Origin: Cristatella mucedo
Lineage: Eukaryota; Bryozoa; Phylactolaemata; Cristatellidae
Length of the DNA stretch: 64,000 nt
Reading direction: 5' to 3'
NCBI GenBank assembly: GCA_009760855.2
Contig: WPIO01000002.1
Span: 8,927,501-8,991,500 of the forward strand
Shown here piece by piece: positions 36,789 through 49,595 of the stretch (position 1 is the stretch's first letter; each line of letters starts with the position of its first letter). The notes beneath the pieces are model-generated. The model did no database searches, was not told the DNA's origin, and saw nothing but the letters and a program-made list of their open reading frames with translations. Both the position numbers and the translations under genes were made by a program.

Positions 36789-39780
36789 TAATAATAATAA
36801 TAATAATGCACTTGATAAAGCGCCCTCACAGAACTCAATCTCTTCGTAGGTGCGTTATATTTGCTGCAAAGGGAACCGCGATTGAATGGTGAGCAATAGC
36901 ATGCTTGATAAACAAACAAAATGAATAAAATGGTGAGGAATGACATGCACAGGGTCAGCATGCAAATGTGGTTAGTGACAGCATGCACAGTGTCAGCACG
37001 CACAAGCACATGAAGGACGAGCCTCAGGGACCCACTAAATGCTGTCCTAAATAGGTGTTTTTAAGTTCTTTTTAAATATGGTCAGGTCAGGGGATGTTCT
37101 GACGCAAGTCGGGAGTGAGTTCCAGGCTTTGGGAGGTTACGAACTAAATGCACGGTCTCCAAAGGATTTGAGGTTTGTACGAGGTGTTGGTAGACTGTTG
37201 GATTCCGAAAAGCCGGTGGTACGATGCTTGGCCTGGTGTGGGAGTAGAGCTGAGAGATAGGCTGGGGCGAAAGAATCAAGTGACGAAAGAATGAAGTGAC
37301 CTAAAAGTGAGCGATAAGACCTTGAAATCGATTCATTGCTTTACTGGTAGCTGGTGCCAGTCGGCGAGAACTCGTGTGATGTGGCAACTGAGATGCTCAC
37401 GAAAGACAAGCCTAGCTGCGGAGTTTTGCACCATCTGTAATCGCCAGATTGCACATGCCGGTAGGCTAGCAAGTAGTGAGTTACAGAAGTAAAAGTGGGA
37501 TATCACAAATGCATGAACCAACTTATACGTGGTATCCTTATCTAAACAAGCCCGAATTTGATTGTTATGTAGCTTACAGTAGGCAGACTTGACTGTGGAT
37601 TTGATGTGGTCGTCTAACGAGAGGTAACTTTGAAACATGAGACCTAGATTTCGAGCTGATTCAACGGGAGATATACTGGCGGAGCAGATTTTGAGCGACA
37701 GCCTTTCCAGTTTCTGAGTCACACTGGATTCGCCCATAATTAGTACGTTAGTTTTATCATCGTTTAGTTTTAGAAAATTTGCTGTCCTCCATGGGCGGAT
37801 GTCAGCAATACATGCTGCAAGTGAGCTGAGAGAATTCGAGGTGCTCGAAGGCTGAGAGGTATCAAAGCAAAGGTACAATTGAGTGTCATTCGTATAGAAA
37901 TGAAAGCCTAGATTGTGTTGGCAATCACATCAGCAAGAGGCAGAGTATAAACCGTGAAAAGAACCGGACCTAGCACGGAGCCCTGAGGTACTCCATATTT
38001 CAGAGGTACCTCGGATGATCTTTGTCCATACACGTCAATACTCTGGAGTCTGCCACTGAGATAGGACCTGAACCATTGCAGAGCAGTGCCAGTGATGCCC
38101 AGGCGAGATGAGAGGCGCTCTAGAAGAACTTTGTGATCGGTAGCATCAAAAGCTGCAGAAAGATCGAGCAAAACAAGCAGAAACACTCTAACTAGGTCTG
38201 CATTCCTAAGTAGGTCGTTGTACTCCCTAAGCAATGCTGACTCTGTGGAGTGATTAGCTCTAGAGCCAGACTAGAACTTACTAGCAAGGTTTTAAGTTTC
38301 AATATATGAGTTCAACTGGTCCGTCACGACCTGTTCCTGTGTCCTTGATAGGAATGGTAGAAGGGAGACTGGGCGGTAGTTGCTCAAGTTCTCTTGGTCT
38401 AGTGTTGCTTTATTGAGAAGTGGCCTGACTACATATTTTTTGAAAGGTGCTGGGAAATGACCTGAGGCTAATGAAATATTAATGGTGTTAGTTATGCATG
38501 GCAGCAGCAGATCAATGCAACGTAGGAGCAGGACAGTAGGAATATGGTCCAGATGACTTCTTGTCTTCCTTGACTGGGATATGAACTTCAGGACGAGGTC
38601 ACTGGTGACCTGCTTAAATGTAGACATTGAGGTGCAGCCACGAATCGGGGAACAGCATTCTAGGAGGATGTTGTCATCGCAGGTATGGACTCCCTGATCT
38701 TGTCTATCTTCTGCTCAAAGAATCGAGAGAAGCGATCGGTTAGATCATCACCAGGATCATCAGGTACGGAGCTAATCTGGGAACGGTTGAGGAGATGGTT
38801 TATTGTCGACATCAGCATTTTGGGTTTTTGTGCATCTGTGATTCAACAATGTTTACATAAATATATAGAAGCTAGACTTGGCCTTTGGTAGGATCGATTG
38901 GTACGACCTACAGTAATCTTCATATGCCTGTCGATGGACAGCCAGTCCTGATCTTTTGTATGTTTTTTTCAAGCTTCCGCTTAGTAGACCTGGCTATTAG
39001 GATGTCTGTGGTAAACCATAGGCCGTCTGGGCGAGGGCGCACAGTGCGCTTTGTCAGAGGTGCAAACTCGTCGAGCGTGTCAGCTAGTGTCGTGTTGTAG
39101 CTATCTACCAATGATGACAGATCGGAGGGAGGGCTGAGCAGCAGAGGCGAAGCAGATATTCTCTCACGGACAGCATCCGTGCCAAGGGTCTTGAGGTTTC
39201 GCGATTCACGGCTTATTTTAGAGGAGGAGGTAGGCACACACTGTAGACTGAATGAGATCTGCATGTGTTCAGAAAAGCAGGATTTGTTAATAATTGGTGA
39301 TGACAAAGTGCAGTTGTATGAGAAAATCTGGTCGAGTGTGTCGCCCTTGATGTGAGTAGGGCCATGCACGTGAGCCACAAGAGACAATGAGTCAGTCAAT
39401 GCACGAAATTCAGTGCTGAAGGCGTCAGATAAGTTATCAAAGTGAACGTTGAAATCACCCATAACGAGGAAAGATCTATTTCTTGCACACAGAATCGAAA
39501 TGAGATCGGAGCAATCTGAGATAAAGGAGCATTTGGTACCTGGTGGGCGATAGACTACTGCCACTATTGGTAGCTTGTTTTCGGGTGATACCAAGACAAT
39601 TGATTCAAAAGGCTGCTTCGAGGGTACTGCAAAAGGCTTGAAGTTGAATTTCGAGCGCACGATAACATCAACTCCACCTCCAGTTTTGATTGATCTAGGG
39701 GTGTTAAAAAATGATAAACCAGCTGGGGTAACGTCTTTAATTGTCGGAGAGTTTATCGACTTTCTATACCTAAATTAATT
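36789..39780 (-). pseudogene. L2/CR1-like LINE, longest copy (endonuclease to tail)
   Basis: In coding order (high to low coordinates): AP-type endonuclease C-terminal two-thirds (about 39,780-38,990) with 'VAVVYRPPGTKC', 'MGDFNVHFD' and 'GPTHIKGDTLDQIF'; a linker; and a reverse transcriptase with 'LLVLLDLSAAFDATDHKVLL' and 'YGVPQGSVLGPVLFT'. The catalytic motif is changed to YTND. The C-terminal region, 3' UTR and hairpin tail with an AAT-type end reach 36,789. The 5' end is cut inside the endonuclease. At least four frame breaks, near 38,890, 38,640, 38,260 and 37,905. It sits between the two lectin genes. Inactive. The clade is chosen from the RT motifs and microsatellite tail. Confidence 0.88.
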
Positions 39781-40587
39781 ATTCAGAAAAATGCTATGGT
39801 TTCTGAGTCGATATGTCAATAAATGAAATTGAAAAAATATCTGGTTTCTATCAGCAATAACTTTACTGTTCTCTGTATTTTGAGTGTCTACTAGTGGCTG
39901 TATTTTCAGCTGCGAGATCTAATTATTTTGCCCGTATACCTTCTAGATTGTCCAACTGAATTATTGACTCAAGATTGATTGGAGAGACGTGGAAACTTAG
40001 CATTATATTATTATTATTAAAATTATAATTGGAATCCGATTACGATCCTGGCATAACTCACATCTTATGACACCATCACGTCAGAGGTTTCTTATTGACA
40101 ATATATCAAGCAACCTGCCGGGATTGATGCAGTGGCTATGGAATTGTAGCAGAAGTAGCTCACAGCTTTTAGGCATTTTTGCTGCACCTATAATTTATAA
40201 CAATAAATCCTTAGTTGGATATCTCGATCAATTGCTTCTTTTCATTTTCTATTAACTGTGGTTCTACATATTCGACGCTCAAATAGCATCCTACGCATGA
40301 GCAGCACTTATTCTCGACAACTAACCTGCAGGTTAAGCTGAGTTGTAAATTATATTTCATTATTACAACGTTACCACTCGGAAAAATCACAGTCATTAGA
40401 TAATATTACTAAAATATATACATCCTAATTTCAAAGTACGTGAAACCACTAAACTTGCAATAAACGCTCATTGCTACTGAATATGCAGGTTAACAGTTCT
40501 GCCTCGGCAGACAGTTCCAGTATTAAATGATCGAGGTGGGATTCTCAAAGTATGGTATTTGGTGATTCTATGAGTGATTCTATCTTG
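39781..40587. other. Nothing recognised
   Basis: AT-rich intergenic sequence with a short TTATTA run near 40,010. No coding or repeat signal stands out. Confidence 0.45.
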
Positions 40588-40808
40588 GGAACCGTGATGG
40601 CATGTTGGGTAAGGCGGTTGCTTTCTACGACCGCGGATGACATCGGATGATAATCCGGATCGGATGACCTCCGATAACATCGGTCCCGAGGTCATGGGTT
40701 CGAATCCTACGGTGGGCAATTCTTATATAGCTACTGCAAGTGGTGGTGATCGGCTTCAAGGCTCCTCGGCCACTATACACAATGAAAGGTTGTTATAAGA
40801 GCTAAAAT
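40588..40808 (+). repeat. tRNA-derived SINE, copy E, expanded head
   Basis: Same family as copies A-D: A-box 'TGGCATGTTGGG', B-box 'GGTTCGAATCC', body 'CTACTGCAAGTGGTGGTGAT'. Between the boxes are roughly 45 extra bases made of repeated GGATGA/ATCGG units (about 40,644-40,684), not seen in the others. Confidence 0.78.
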
Positions 40809-41990
40809 AGGAGCAGGATTATAGATTTTCATCTAAAATTATTTCACTAAGAAGATGAGCACACTTCTTCAAACTTAAGTACTTATTGAATCAAGGTCTC
40901 CCTAGGTTTGTGGAAGCGCTAAGTGCCAAATTAATGCTTCTATTCAATTGATAAGTCCTTGCAGTTGCTAAGATATTCTGCATGTTTCTAAATTTGGTAA
41001 ATTTTGAAAAAACTGGCTATTTTCTACTTTTCATAATTGAAATTCCTTAACTCAGAAAGAAGAAACTGATTAATGTGGTTCATTGGTAACCATATGAAGT
41101 CAGATGGCATTGAGATTTAGAGTAACTAAATGCAGCTGGCGCTAACACACAGAATTTCGGCCTATCTAATCCACGATCGCTCATATGCTAGTGGTAATGA
41201 TATATCGATGACCTAAGTAACTATTTTGCTCCCCGAAAAATATCCGATTAAAGCAGCATATTTCTGTTTCGGTCTCAGCTCGTAAGGCATTCCGTATCCA
41301 TTATATCAGCCAATTCCAAAGCGATACAATGATAATGTAATATATCTCCGTCTGTAACTCCACAAAGCCACAAAGACTTATGTGGATATTACGTTGGAGA
41401 GTTTTTTATAGCCCACTCACAAGCTAAGCGGTTTTTGGTACGCATTCCGTAGCCAAAAGATTTCACTAATTCTAAAAAATCTAGTATTTTATATATGGCA
41501 GGTATGCTCTCGCCATCACCTCTAGAATGCTCCAAACAAGAGTGTAAGCTAATTAGAGATGGATTTTGGGAAGCGATTAAGTCGTGCTCTGCAAATTATC
41601 AAAGCAACTCGGAATCATATTGCTTTATTCCTTATCATTAATCGGCAGCAATCAGACGACGGAAACTGCTCCCAATTTTGTTTTTAAAATGCCAGTTCTA
41701 GCAGTCTTTTTATGCCAGCCGTGTAGATATGCAATATGAATGTCAGATAGTGCTTGTACGCTTCTCATGGAGTGTGCGTTTTAGCCAGCAGAGACTTTGT
41801 TGTTCCTATTTAGTGTATTGAACGGTGCGAAACCGCACTGTGTTGTAAACTCGTGATAAATTGCCACAATTTTGATACATGGTTCTAGGGTAAGTTTGAG
41901 CGACTTCAAGAGGTATCACCGAATCCCGGGTTCCACTTGTCTGGGCATTCTACAACCCTTTACATTTCTTCTTGCATTAGTCTATAATCC
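40809..41990. other. Nothing recognised
   Basis: Single-copy-looking, AT-rich, many stops. No feature can be supported. Confidence 0.45.
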
Positions 41991-41994
41991 TTTT

Positions 41995-42565
41995 AACACA
42001 TTTGCGTAGCGCTATCAGATAAATTCATCTTTTTCTAGGCACTTTACAGCATGATCGAATGCTAAGTGGTACATGGACAATGTCAATAAGCATGACACAG
42101 AAGTGACGTGCACGTTGTCAACATGTAAATATGATTAGTGGCAGCATGCACAATATCAGCACGGATGAGCAAAAACATGACGGATCACAAGAAACAACTA
42201 AATGTTGCGATGCAAAGGTGCGCATTTAGCTTCCTTTAAAGTTTTATCAATCAGGGGGTGTCGTGACGTCAGTCGGGAGTGAGTTCAAGGCTGTGAGAGC
42301 ATACGAACTGAAGGCATGGTCACAAAACGATTCGAGGTTCTTACGAGGTATAGCTCATTCATTTGATTAAGAAAAGCTTGTGGCACGATGCCTAACCTAG
42401 CTGGGAAGTAGTTCTAATAGGTAGACTTCAGCCAGAGAACGGAGAACCTTTTAAGTGGATGACAGAATCTTGAAGTCGATATCCTGTTTGACTGGGAGCC
42501 AGTGCATGCTGGATATAAGTCGTATGATCAGCCCAATTGGGCGCTCATACTTTAAATTAGCTCTA
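41995..42565 (-). repeat. Old LINE 3' end
   Basis: Heavily decayed copy of the LINE 3' UTR and ORF end on the minus strand ('TTTTTCTAGGCACTTTAC', 'GTCGGGAGTGAGTTC' and 'TGACTGGGAGCCAGTGC' in plus view). It is more diverged than the other copies, so probably the oldest. Confidence 0.7.
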
Positions 42566-42579
42566 CCCATGCCCAGAGC

Positions 42580-42583
42580 GCCT

Positions 42584-42618
<35 letters not shown>
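42580..42618. repeat. CAG trinucleotide run
   Basis: About 12-13 GCA/CAG units, just after the old LINE end and about 340 bp upstream of the lectin 2 start. Not in a supported reading frame. Confidence 0.9.
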
Positions 42619-42619
<1 letters not shown>

Positions 42620-42959
42620 CCTCTAGCAACCGGGTAGCGGTTTCGTAAGTGGGGATGAGGGGATACATACCCTCATACCTTCATAAAAACCTTCATGCCT
42701 TCCTAAAATTTTGACTAATGCTCCCCTCAATGACACATGTTTTCGGGATCTTTTTCAACTCGAGAGCATGATATTCTAGCATAAAAAGGTCCATTTACAG
42801 CATTCACAGGTCGCAGAAGCAGCGTGCAGGTGCGTGTTTACGGTTTCGCGTTTAGACTTCTTGCATTGACCAATAATCAATCATCAGTTTTGTTTGCATT
42901 TTGCTTTTGCTAGAACTAATTTTAAGTTTTGTTGCAGATCCAAACATATCAACAACACG

Positions 42960-45900
42960 ATGGCCTTCTTTATTCTAGTCCTAACGTGTGTGGCCGGGAT
43001 GGGCATCAGGCAAGCAGTAAGTGTTGCTAAATATTTTGCCATCGATTGTTATTAATACTGCGTTCATACGATGTCGATTCTGACTGCTGTCTGAAAAAAT
43101 GCGCTTAAGGAATCGGCGAGCCAATCAGTTGCTTCTACGGCATCAGGCGATCAACACGAAGTCATCGATATTATCATTGCAGGTAAATTTGTTTTAGCTT
43201 TGCAAGAATGAATGCATTTTAGCATATACATACCAGTACGCTGATCCAAGAAAAAAATGAGCCGTACTTGTGCTTTAAGGGAATTACTGAATTTGGCTTA
43301 TAGCTTCCGAGATTATCCGAGCAGACTCTCTCCTTAAACCAACGATTGTGTTAACGAGATGCCAGTTAGTATGCCGGTTTAACATTTCTCTAATTTCGAA
43401 TGCTCTGACATGCACTCATCCACAGTTGAACAAAAAAGTAAGGAATTGCAGTTTTCAAGAACACATGATTTGACAAGTGAGTGCAGTGGCTTCCACGTCC
43501 TAGTAGAACTAGGCTTTCTAAGGCAGCGCTCTTGAGGCCTAATTGTCTCAGTCGATACGTGACTAATTCCGTGTATTTGATTGAACCTTGGTGCACGGCA
43601 AATGACCTGTAGCTGAAAACACTAATGCATGCAGGACTGCAGACAGTCGTGGAACTGCGAATAATGAATGACTTCCTAATTATAAATGAATATCAAGCTG
43701 ATGCAGTTACATCTTTACAGTTCTTTATCTTTATCTTTATCTTTTGCCCGCCTTCCAAATAGTTAGCAGTTCACTCTGCATATTTTCATTTTTTGTAGTT
43801 GGCAGTCACATAAGCTTAGCGATTCGTGTAAACACCGCCATGCTCACTGCTGTACTTTCAGATCCTTTCAGATGCGGAGTTTTCTAGAGATTTTTATTCA
43901 ACATAACCGGCCTTATTCAAGCACCTTAACACCATTAATTTTTTTGTAACATCAAACTGAATTTTTCTTTTGAAAGCACTTTATTAATTACAAGTCCTGT
44001 ATTTTGAGCGATAAAAGCGAGATCACTAAAGTATTTAGTATAACCAAAATATTGCCACATGACCTAAATCAAAGTATTGGCTCCTAATTTTAATAATACT
44101 CATTTGCCCTCGACCAGCTAAGCTATTCGGTATACTATGAATTTCAGTGTACCAATTTGATAAGTTTTGGTAGGAGGCGATGACTAAGAATCTTGCTTTT
44201 GAAACTTCAGCATATTCATGAACTTCACATGTGCTGCCTAAAATGTTTATGGTAAAAACTTGTGTGCTCTGAAAACTTTAAGTTAACACGATTTCAAGCG
44301 TTAGTCAGGCCACAGCAATGCAAGAAATTTTAATTACCCATGAATAACACAATTTATTAGTACAAGTACATCACGTGAGCTTGCTGGCTTCTAAGCTCCA
44401 GCATGGTCCTAACTAACAACAAAGTTTCTCCACGTTAGTAACGGGTAGCTTTGCTACTCCAAATAGTGATGAGCCAGTTTTTGTTTCATTATAGTTCTAA
44501 AGAGAATATTTAAAATAACATCACGTGTCTTATCATATTTCGGATCAAGTTCTTTTGGAAAGGTTTTTCTGTTCGGCGAAAAAAGAATATGCAACACGAT
44601 GAAGGTTTCCTGAGAAGCAATTTGTACTAAGTATGCTAAGGACAGGTGCCACTGAAGTGACTGAATACGTCAAATGACGAAATTTGCAGTAAGCTCTTAC
44701 CTATTACGGTATAACATATCTTTGTCATCGGATCAGTAAAATGAATTAAAGCCTAATGGCTATATCAAGATATTAACTGTAAAATAAACTTAATTTTATT
44801 CAAAAATGAAATAATTAACATACATAATTGCTTGATCGAGAAATTGCATCGGATAAAACACAAAGCTTTAACTCAACAGTAATATCTGAAGTGCTCATAC
44901 TTTCTTCCTCTAACTAGTACGTTGTGAATGAAATACGCTGGCTGCCTAGTGCCGAAAAAATCGTGTTTGTCCTGGTACTTGCAATCATGATTTCAGCCTC
45001 ACTACACCGTTTCCTTTTATTTTGCTCTTCGATATTGCTTGAAGCTGATAGCTTATTACCTCTTGGTAAATTATCACTTTTCAACTGGCATGGTGGGTTC
45101 GACTTGGTCGTTAGAGTTCGCTTGTCAAAAAGTGACTGCATTAGCAATCCTTTTTATTTTTTTCCCTTTTGCTACGACTACATTTCTCATTTTTTTAGGC
45201 GGGGCCATTCAAGCTCCGGCGCAACCACAGTGTAAGTAAACAGACACGGATACGATTAAAGCTCTAATGTATTAAGATTTAGCTTTCATTTAAAATGCTT
45301 GATTTTTGTTCTTTGAATGTCATTTATGTTGAGCCGCTATGCGTGATAACAAATTTATAGCACGCTGGACGAACCTAATACAGAAGCCACGCATATTTAG
45401 GTCAAAACTACCTAAAGACAGATTTCCTGTTCGTGAAAACTCACCTGAGATGGGGAGAGGCTGAAGGCTACTGCCGATCCAAAGGGATGACTTTGGTCAA
45501 GATCAACAATGCATACAAGCAGACTCAAATCGTAGGATTCATTAAAGCCGATCCAGGTAAGCTTGGTCACCGACAATTCTATAACGGTCTGTTTTCGAGC
45601 GCTACCCAGGCCGTACGTCTCTACAGCTCTAATATAGCACTGCACAGCGTTTGCGGCCGAATCGGATGATCAAAGAAGTCGATTCATTTTCTCGATGTAG
45701 ATCTGGTAGGAAGAAACTTCTGGATCGGTGCTCGCTCCATTACTTTTCCGTATCAGTGGGTTTGGAACTGTGGACAGGAGCCCGTGAGCTATGCCCCGTG
45801 GGCTCCAAATCAACCCGACTACCAATCTCCCTGCGGCGACCGAGAGTTTTGCATCCACCTGTGGAATGCATACAATTATCAATGGAACAACAAGCGCTGC

Positions 45901-45975
45901 GAAGACCCATTCGGCACCACTTACTTCATTTGTGAAAAGTGTCAGTACAGCCAACAGTGCTGAGCCGCTAATAAA
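42960..45975 (+). CDS. Secreted C-type lectin 2 (five exons)
   Basis: Exons 42,960-43,016, 43,110-43,182, 45,199-45,231, 45,401-45,556 and 45,701-45,963 (57, 73, 33, 156 and 263 bp, 193 residues), all with GT-AG introns of phases 0, 1, 1, 1. The ATG follows a possible acceptor at 42,936, so the 5' UTR may be spliced. Exon 1 is a signal peptide, MAFFILVLTCVAGMGIRQA. Exon 2 is a Ser/Thr-rich linker ending IIIA. Exons 4-5 form the lectin domain: 'LRWGEAEGYC', 'FWIGAR', 'YAPWAPNQPDY', 'CIHLWNAYNYQWNNKRC', 'YFICEK'. QPD suggests galactose-type specificity, but WNN replaces WND. An AATAAA at 45,970-45,975 follows the TGA almost directly. Paralogue of the gene at 30,150-32,038 in head-to-head orientation. 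Confidence 0.92.
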
Positions 45976-46330
45976 TAGTGTTGATTGCTGAGCAGCTAAG
46001 TTTGAGACGCAACTACTGCCAGCTCGTGCACAGCTAGTTTTGCTTTAGTCAAGGTGAATTTATATGTCTGAGCCCAGATGCACGACCGTTGCAACGCGGC
46101 TGCTTCGTGAAACCCTAACTAAGGCTGTACTGCCAGAGTGCCTTACAGAGCAATACATTCGTACTGAGGCTTGCATTTTAGGAAAGTAATTGTACAACTA
46201 CTAACAGCAACACCAAGCTTATGGGGTGATTTTTGAATACGATCATGCTGCAGCGGTCCAGAAAATTTGCTTCAACGATCCCTGTCTAAACAATTTGAGT
46301 TATAACGACGCATGAGAGAGATAGATAGAG

Positions 46331-46424
<94 letters not shown>

Positions 46425-46596
46425 TGACTTGTCGTTACCCTAGCCAGTTGCATAGCGAGGATTTTTATCTGGGCAAGGCCTTCAAAATGTTTAGTTAAGG
46501 CGCAATACTGGCAGTATTTTCAAGTTCACCGGCTGGAACCACGATTGGTGGAAAAACTGAAAAATCATTCTTATCGAGTGGAACTATGACATAATT
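45976..46596. repeat. 3' flank of lectin 2 with GATA/GA microsatellite
   Basis: The interval 46,316-46,421 is GATAGATA passing into a pure GA run. The rest is unassigned intergenic sequence. Confidence 0.8.
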
Positions 46597-46961
46597 TTGA
46601 TGTTGTCAATGGCTGCGGGCAGACGTAAAGTCAGTATTGGAGCGCCGGTGTGGCACGGGGGTCTAAGGGCGGAGCCCTCTGTAAAGAGTGCGTCTGGGGG
46701 CGGCCCCAGTGCCTGCGGGTGTCGTGCAGCCAGACCCAGCACGAAAGGAGTAAACCGCCGCTCATACGTGGCGGCTGGCCGCCTGATAGGAAGTCAGACT
46801 TGGCTCCCAACTATCAGGCCAAGAGTGGCAGCTGCCGTAGCGGCCACCCCCTGGCATTGCCTCTGGTCGCGGGGCGTAGGAATAGGGAGCTGTCCAGGCC
46901 TGTGCCCAATTCCAACGGGGCAATCTATACCTGCCCCACTGGCTCCGTAGCACAAGCTTGA
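46597..46961. other. GC-rich island of unknown origin
   Basis: A sharply GC-rich 365 bp block in an AT-rich neighbourhood, with long overlapping ORFs in two plus frames (117 and 103 codons) and little sign of selection on either. It may be the 5' end of an unidentified retroelement. I cannot assign a product. Confidence 0.4.
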
Positions 46962-47539
46962 TCTTTGCTGAGCTTCACAAACGACGACCTACCGCAGCGA
47001 CTAGAACAGCTTCAAGTCATTGCTGAGAGCCATATCCATGACTTTATAGGGAGCATGCTTGCACCAATAGTACCTATCTAATTGTGGTAGGTAAGCTTCG
47101 TGTCACCTCCAAGTTTAAGACTTCGCCCTCAGGATTAGTTTATTTTTCAGCACTTCAGCGATATCTTCCGACAGTCTGAGCTTTATTTTTTTTTAAAGGA
47201 CTAATTGATAGATGAGCCATCGCCTACAACGTCATTTGGCTACATTTAGTTGGGACCATTAAAAAAGTCGTTACCTGCTTAGACAAAAGTACCACAACCA
47301 AACCAGTTCATGCGTTTGTAAAATATCTCGTCTGAATCACAGCAAATTAGGTCAATCGAGAGTTGAGAAATGGTTAGAGAAGGTATTAAGCTGGAGTTAA
47401 ATAGGAATTAATGCTCTCTCTGCAAAGTTCACTTATTTTAAACACCGCTTTGGTGAAAGCTACCTACCGATGCCAGTAGGTCTAGAAAAGAAAAGATCAA
47501 CCGTGAATATAAAGAATGAGTCAGATCATTGTTGTGATT
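46962..47539. other. Nothing recognised
   Basis: Transition from the GC-rich block to the AT-rich provirus. The provirus terminal repeat would be expected near here, but I could not identify it. Confidence 0.4.
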
Positions 47540-49075
47540 CATGGTGCGTCCTAAGATTTTTAATTTTGGAGAGATAATCACCCCGAGTCAAAAGCTGATC
47601 TAAATGCAGTTTTATTTGATAGGTATTCTCATTAGATTTCTCAAACTAGAAGAATTTTTCAATATTAGGGTTGGTTCTCCCGCTCAAGCATTAAGTATCA
47701 CCAATGTTCCTAAGTTAGCGGAATTATTTAGTATTAGCATACATGTTTTTGAATATGATGATAACAATCCAAGTCCAGTAATATTTTTTGATGTAGAGTA
47801 AGAACAAACTTAGACCTATTACTCTTTAGTAACAAAGAAAAGACAGATTCCCATTATGTAATCATTAGAACTTTTAATGGATTGTGTAGAAGTTCAAATG
47901 ACTATGCCATACAAGTAACTTGTAAAAGATGTTTATATAGATTTTATTCTCAAGACAAGTTAGATTCTCATCAAGAAGCAAGCTTGCAAAAGAGGAAACG
48001 ATGGCAAATCAAGAGTAAGAATGCCCTAAGCAAATAATAGAAAGGACAAAACTCGTAATCTTTGTTATTTCAGAGAGTATTCAAAAACTCTATAGTGTCC
48101 TCTCGTGCTTATGCCGATTTTGAAAGTCTATTGAGTGATGCTAGAAGATGTGACAAGGAAGACCAAAGAATTCCAAACGGTACTTTTCAGAACACATACC
48201 TTATCTGGCTCTTATGCTATTGTTGATTGTAATGTTAATATTTGAAGCTTTATATTATTTAATGCAGCAAACAATGTTAGGGATTTACTTAAAAGTGTGT
48301 TAGAGGAAGTCTCCATTATAAAGAAATACTTTAAATAAATTCTTGATAAACATAAGAATTTTTTTATAGTAAAATGACAAAAGAAGAGTGTATTGAGTTT
48401 GGATCAGCTACTACTTATTATATTTGCAGCTTTGACTTAAATAAAGATAAATATCTAGATCACTGTCACCTGACAGGACAATATCGTGGTGTTGCTCACT
48501 CTCACTGCAATCTTAATGGGAAGATAGTTGTGGGTATGTGTAAGCTACTAGTGTTTACTCATAACTTAAAGGGTTACGACTCTCATTTACTGGTGCAAAG
48601 CTTTCAAGGGCAGAAATTAAAAAGAGTGTGATAGCAAGTAATATAGAAAATTATGCCAGTCTAGAAATAGAAAGTTTTAGAGATTCTCTTCAGTTACTTA
48701 ACAGGGGATTAGCTGAACAAGCTAACATTTTGTAAAATCCGGAAATAGTTTAGAGCTAACAAGAAAGCATTTTTCAATGATAACTGATGAAGACTTTACA
48801 CTATTAACGGAAAAAGAAACATTTCCTGTGAATATGTTATTTCGTTTTCAAAGTTGGACGATAATAGTCTTCCAGACAAAAAGAATTTCTAAAATACATT
48901 GAATGATGAGGATGTTATTGATGAACATTATGAAAGAGCAAAGAATGTTTAGAAATATAATAAAAATAATTTATGCCAGTAAGCACAATACTTTAAGAAA
49001 CTAAAATGATATCAAACTTACATGGACGTCTCACAATTAGCAGATGATTCTAACAGTTTAGACAAGTGTAGTAAT
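47540..49075 (+). pseudogene. Maverick/adintovirus-like DNA polymerase B, block 1 (exonuclease part)
   Basis: An AT-rich decayed reading frame spread over three frames. In order: an N-terminal 'FSISIHVFEYDDN' (about 47,730), a Cys-rich 'CKRCLYRFYSQDKLDSH' (47,920), the exonuclease motif 'AYADFESLL' (about 48,110), an intact 85-codon stretch at 48,374-48,631 with 'DHCHLTGQYRGVAHSHCNLN' and 'HNLKGYDSHLL', then 'ESFRDSLQLL' and a 'LYLKxDV'-like end. These are hallmarks of protein-primed PolB of Maverick/Polinton elements and adintoviruses. There are many stops, so it is not functional. A LINE interrupts it after 49,075. Confidence 0.82.
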
Positions 49076-49084
49076 AATAATAAT

Positions 49085-49595
49085 TGCATACTTACAATAA
49101 TAATAATAATAATAATAATAATGCACTTGATAAAGCGCTCTCAGAGTACTCAATCTTTTTCTAGGCGCTTTACATTTGCTGCAAAGGGAAATGCAATTGA
49201 ATGGTGAGTAATATCATGCTTGATAAACAAACAAAATGAATAATATGGTGAGGGGTGACATGCACAAGGTCAGCATGCAAATGTGGTTAGTGGCAGCATG
49301 CACAGTGTCAGTACGCATAAGCACATCAAAGACGAATCACAGGGACCCACTACATGCTGTCCTAAATATGTGTGTTTGTAAGTTCTTTTTAAATGTGGTC
49401 AGGTCAGGGGATGTTCTGACGCAGGTCGAGAGGGAGTTCCAGGCTTTGAGAGCATACGAACTAAATGCACGGTCTCCATAGGGTTTGAGGTTTGTACAAG
49501 GTATTCGTAGACTGTTGGATTCCAAAAAGTGGATGGTACGATGCTTGGCCTGATGGGGTAGTATATCTGAGGTATAGGCTGGAGCCAAAGAATGA
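49085..49595 (-). repeat. LINE copy, 5'-truncated (F1)
   Basis: Minus strand: AAT-type microsatellite at 49,094-49,122, hairpin tail, 3' UTR and the last 80 or so codons of the ORF ('APAYTSDILPHQAKHR', ending 'TACSGSL'). It is cut at 49,595, where the 3' tail of a second LINE begins, so it landed at or beside that tail. Confidence 0.82.

Noticed and set aside
42580-42618. CAG run as a polyglutamine-coding exon
   Set aside because: It adjoins a LINE remnant, and no supported frame or splice sites surround it.
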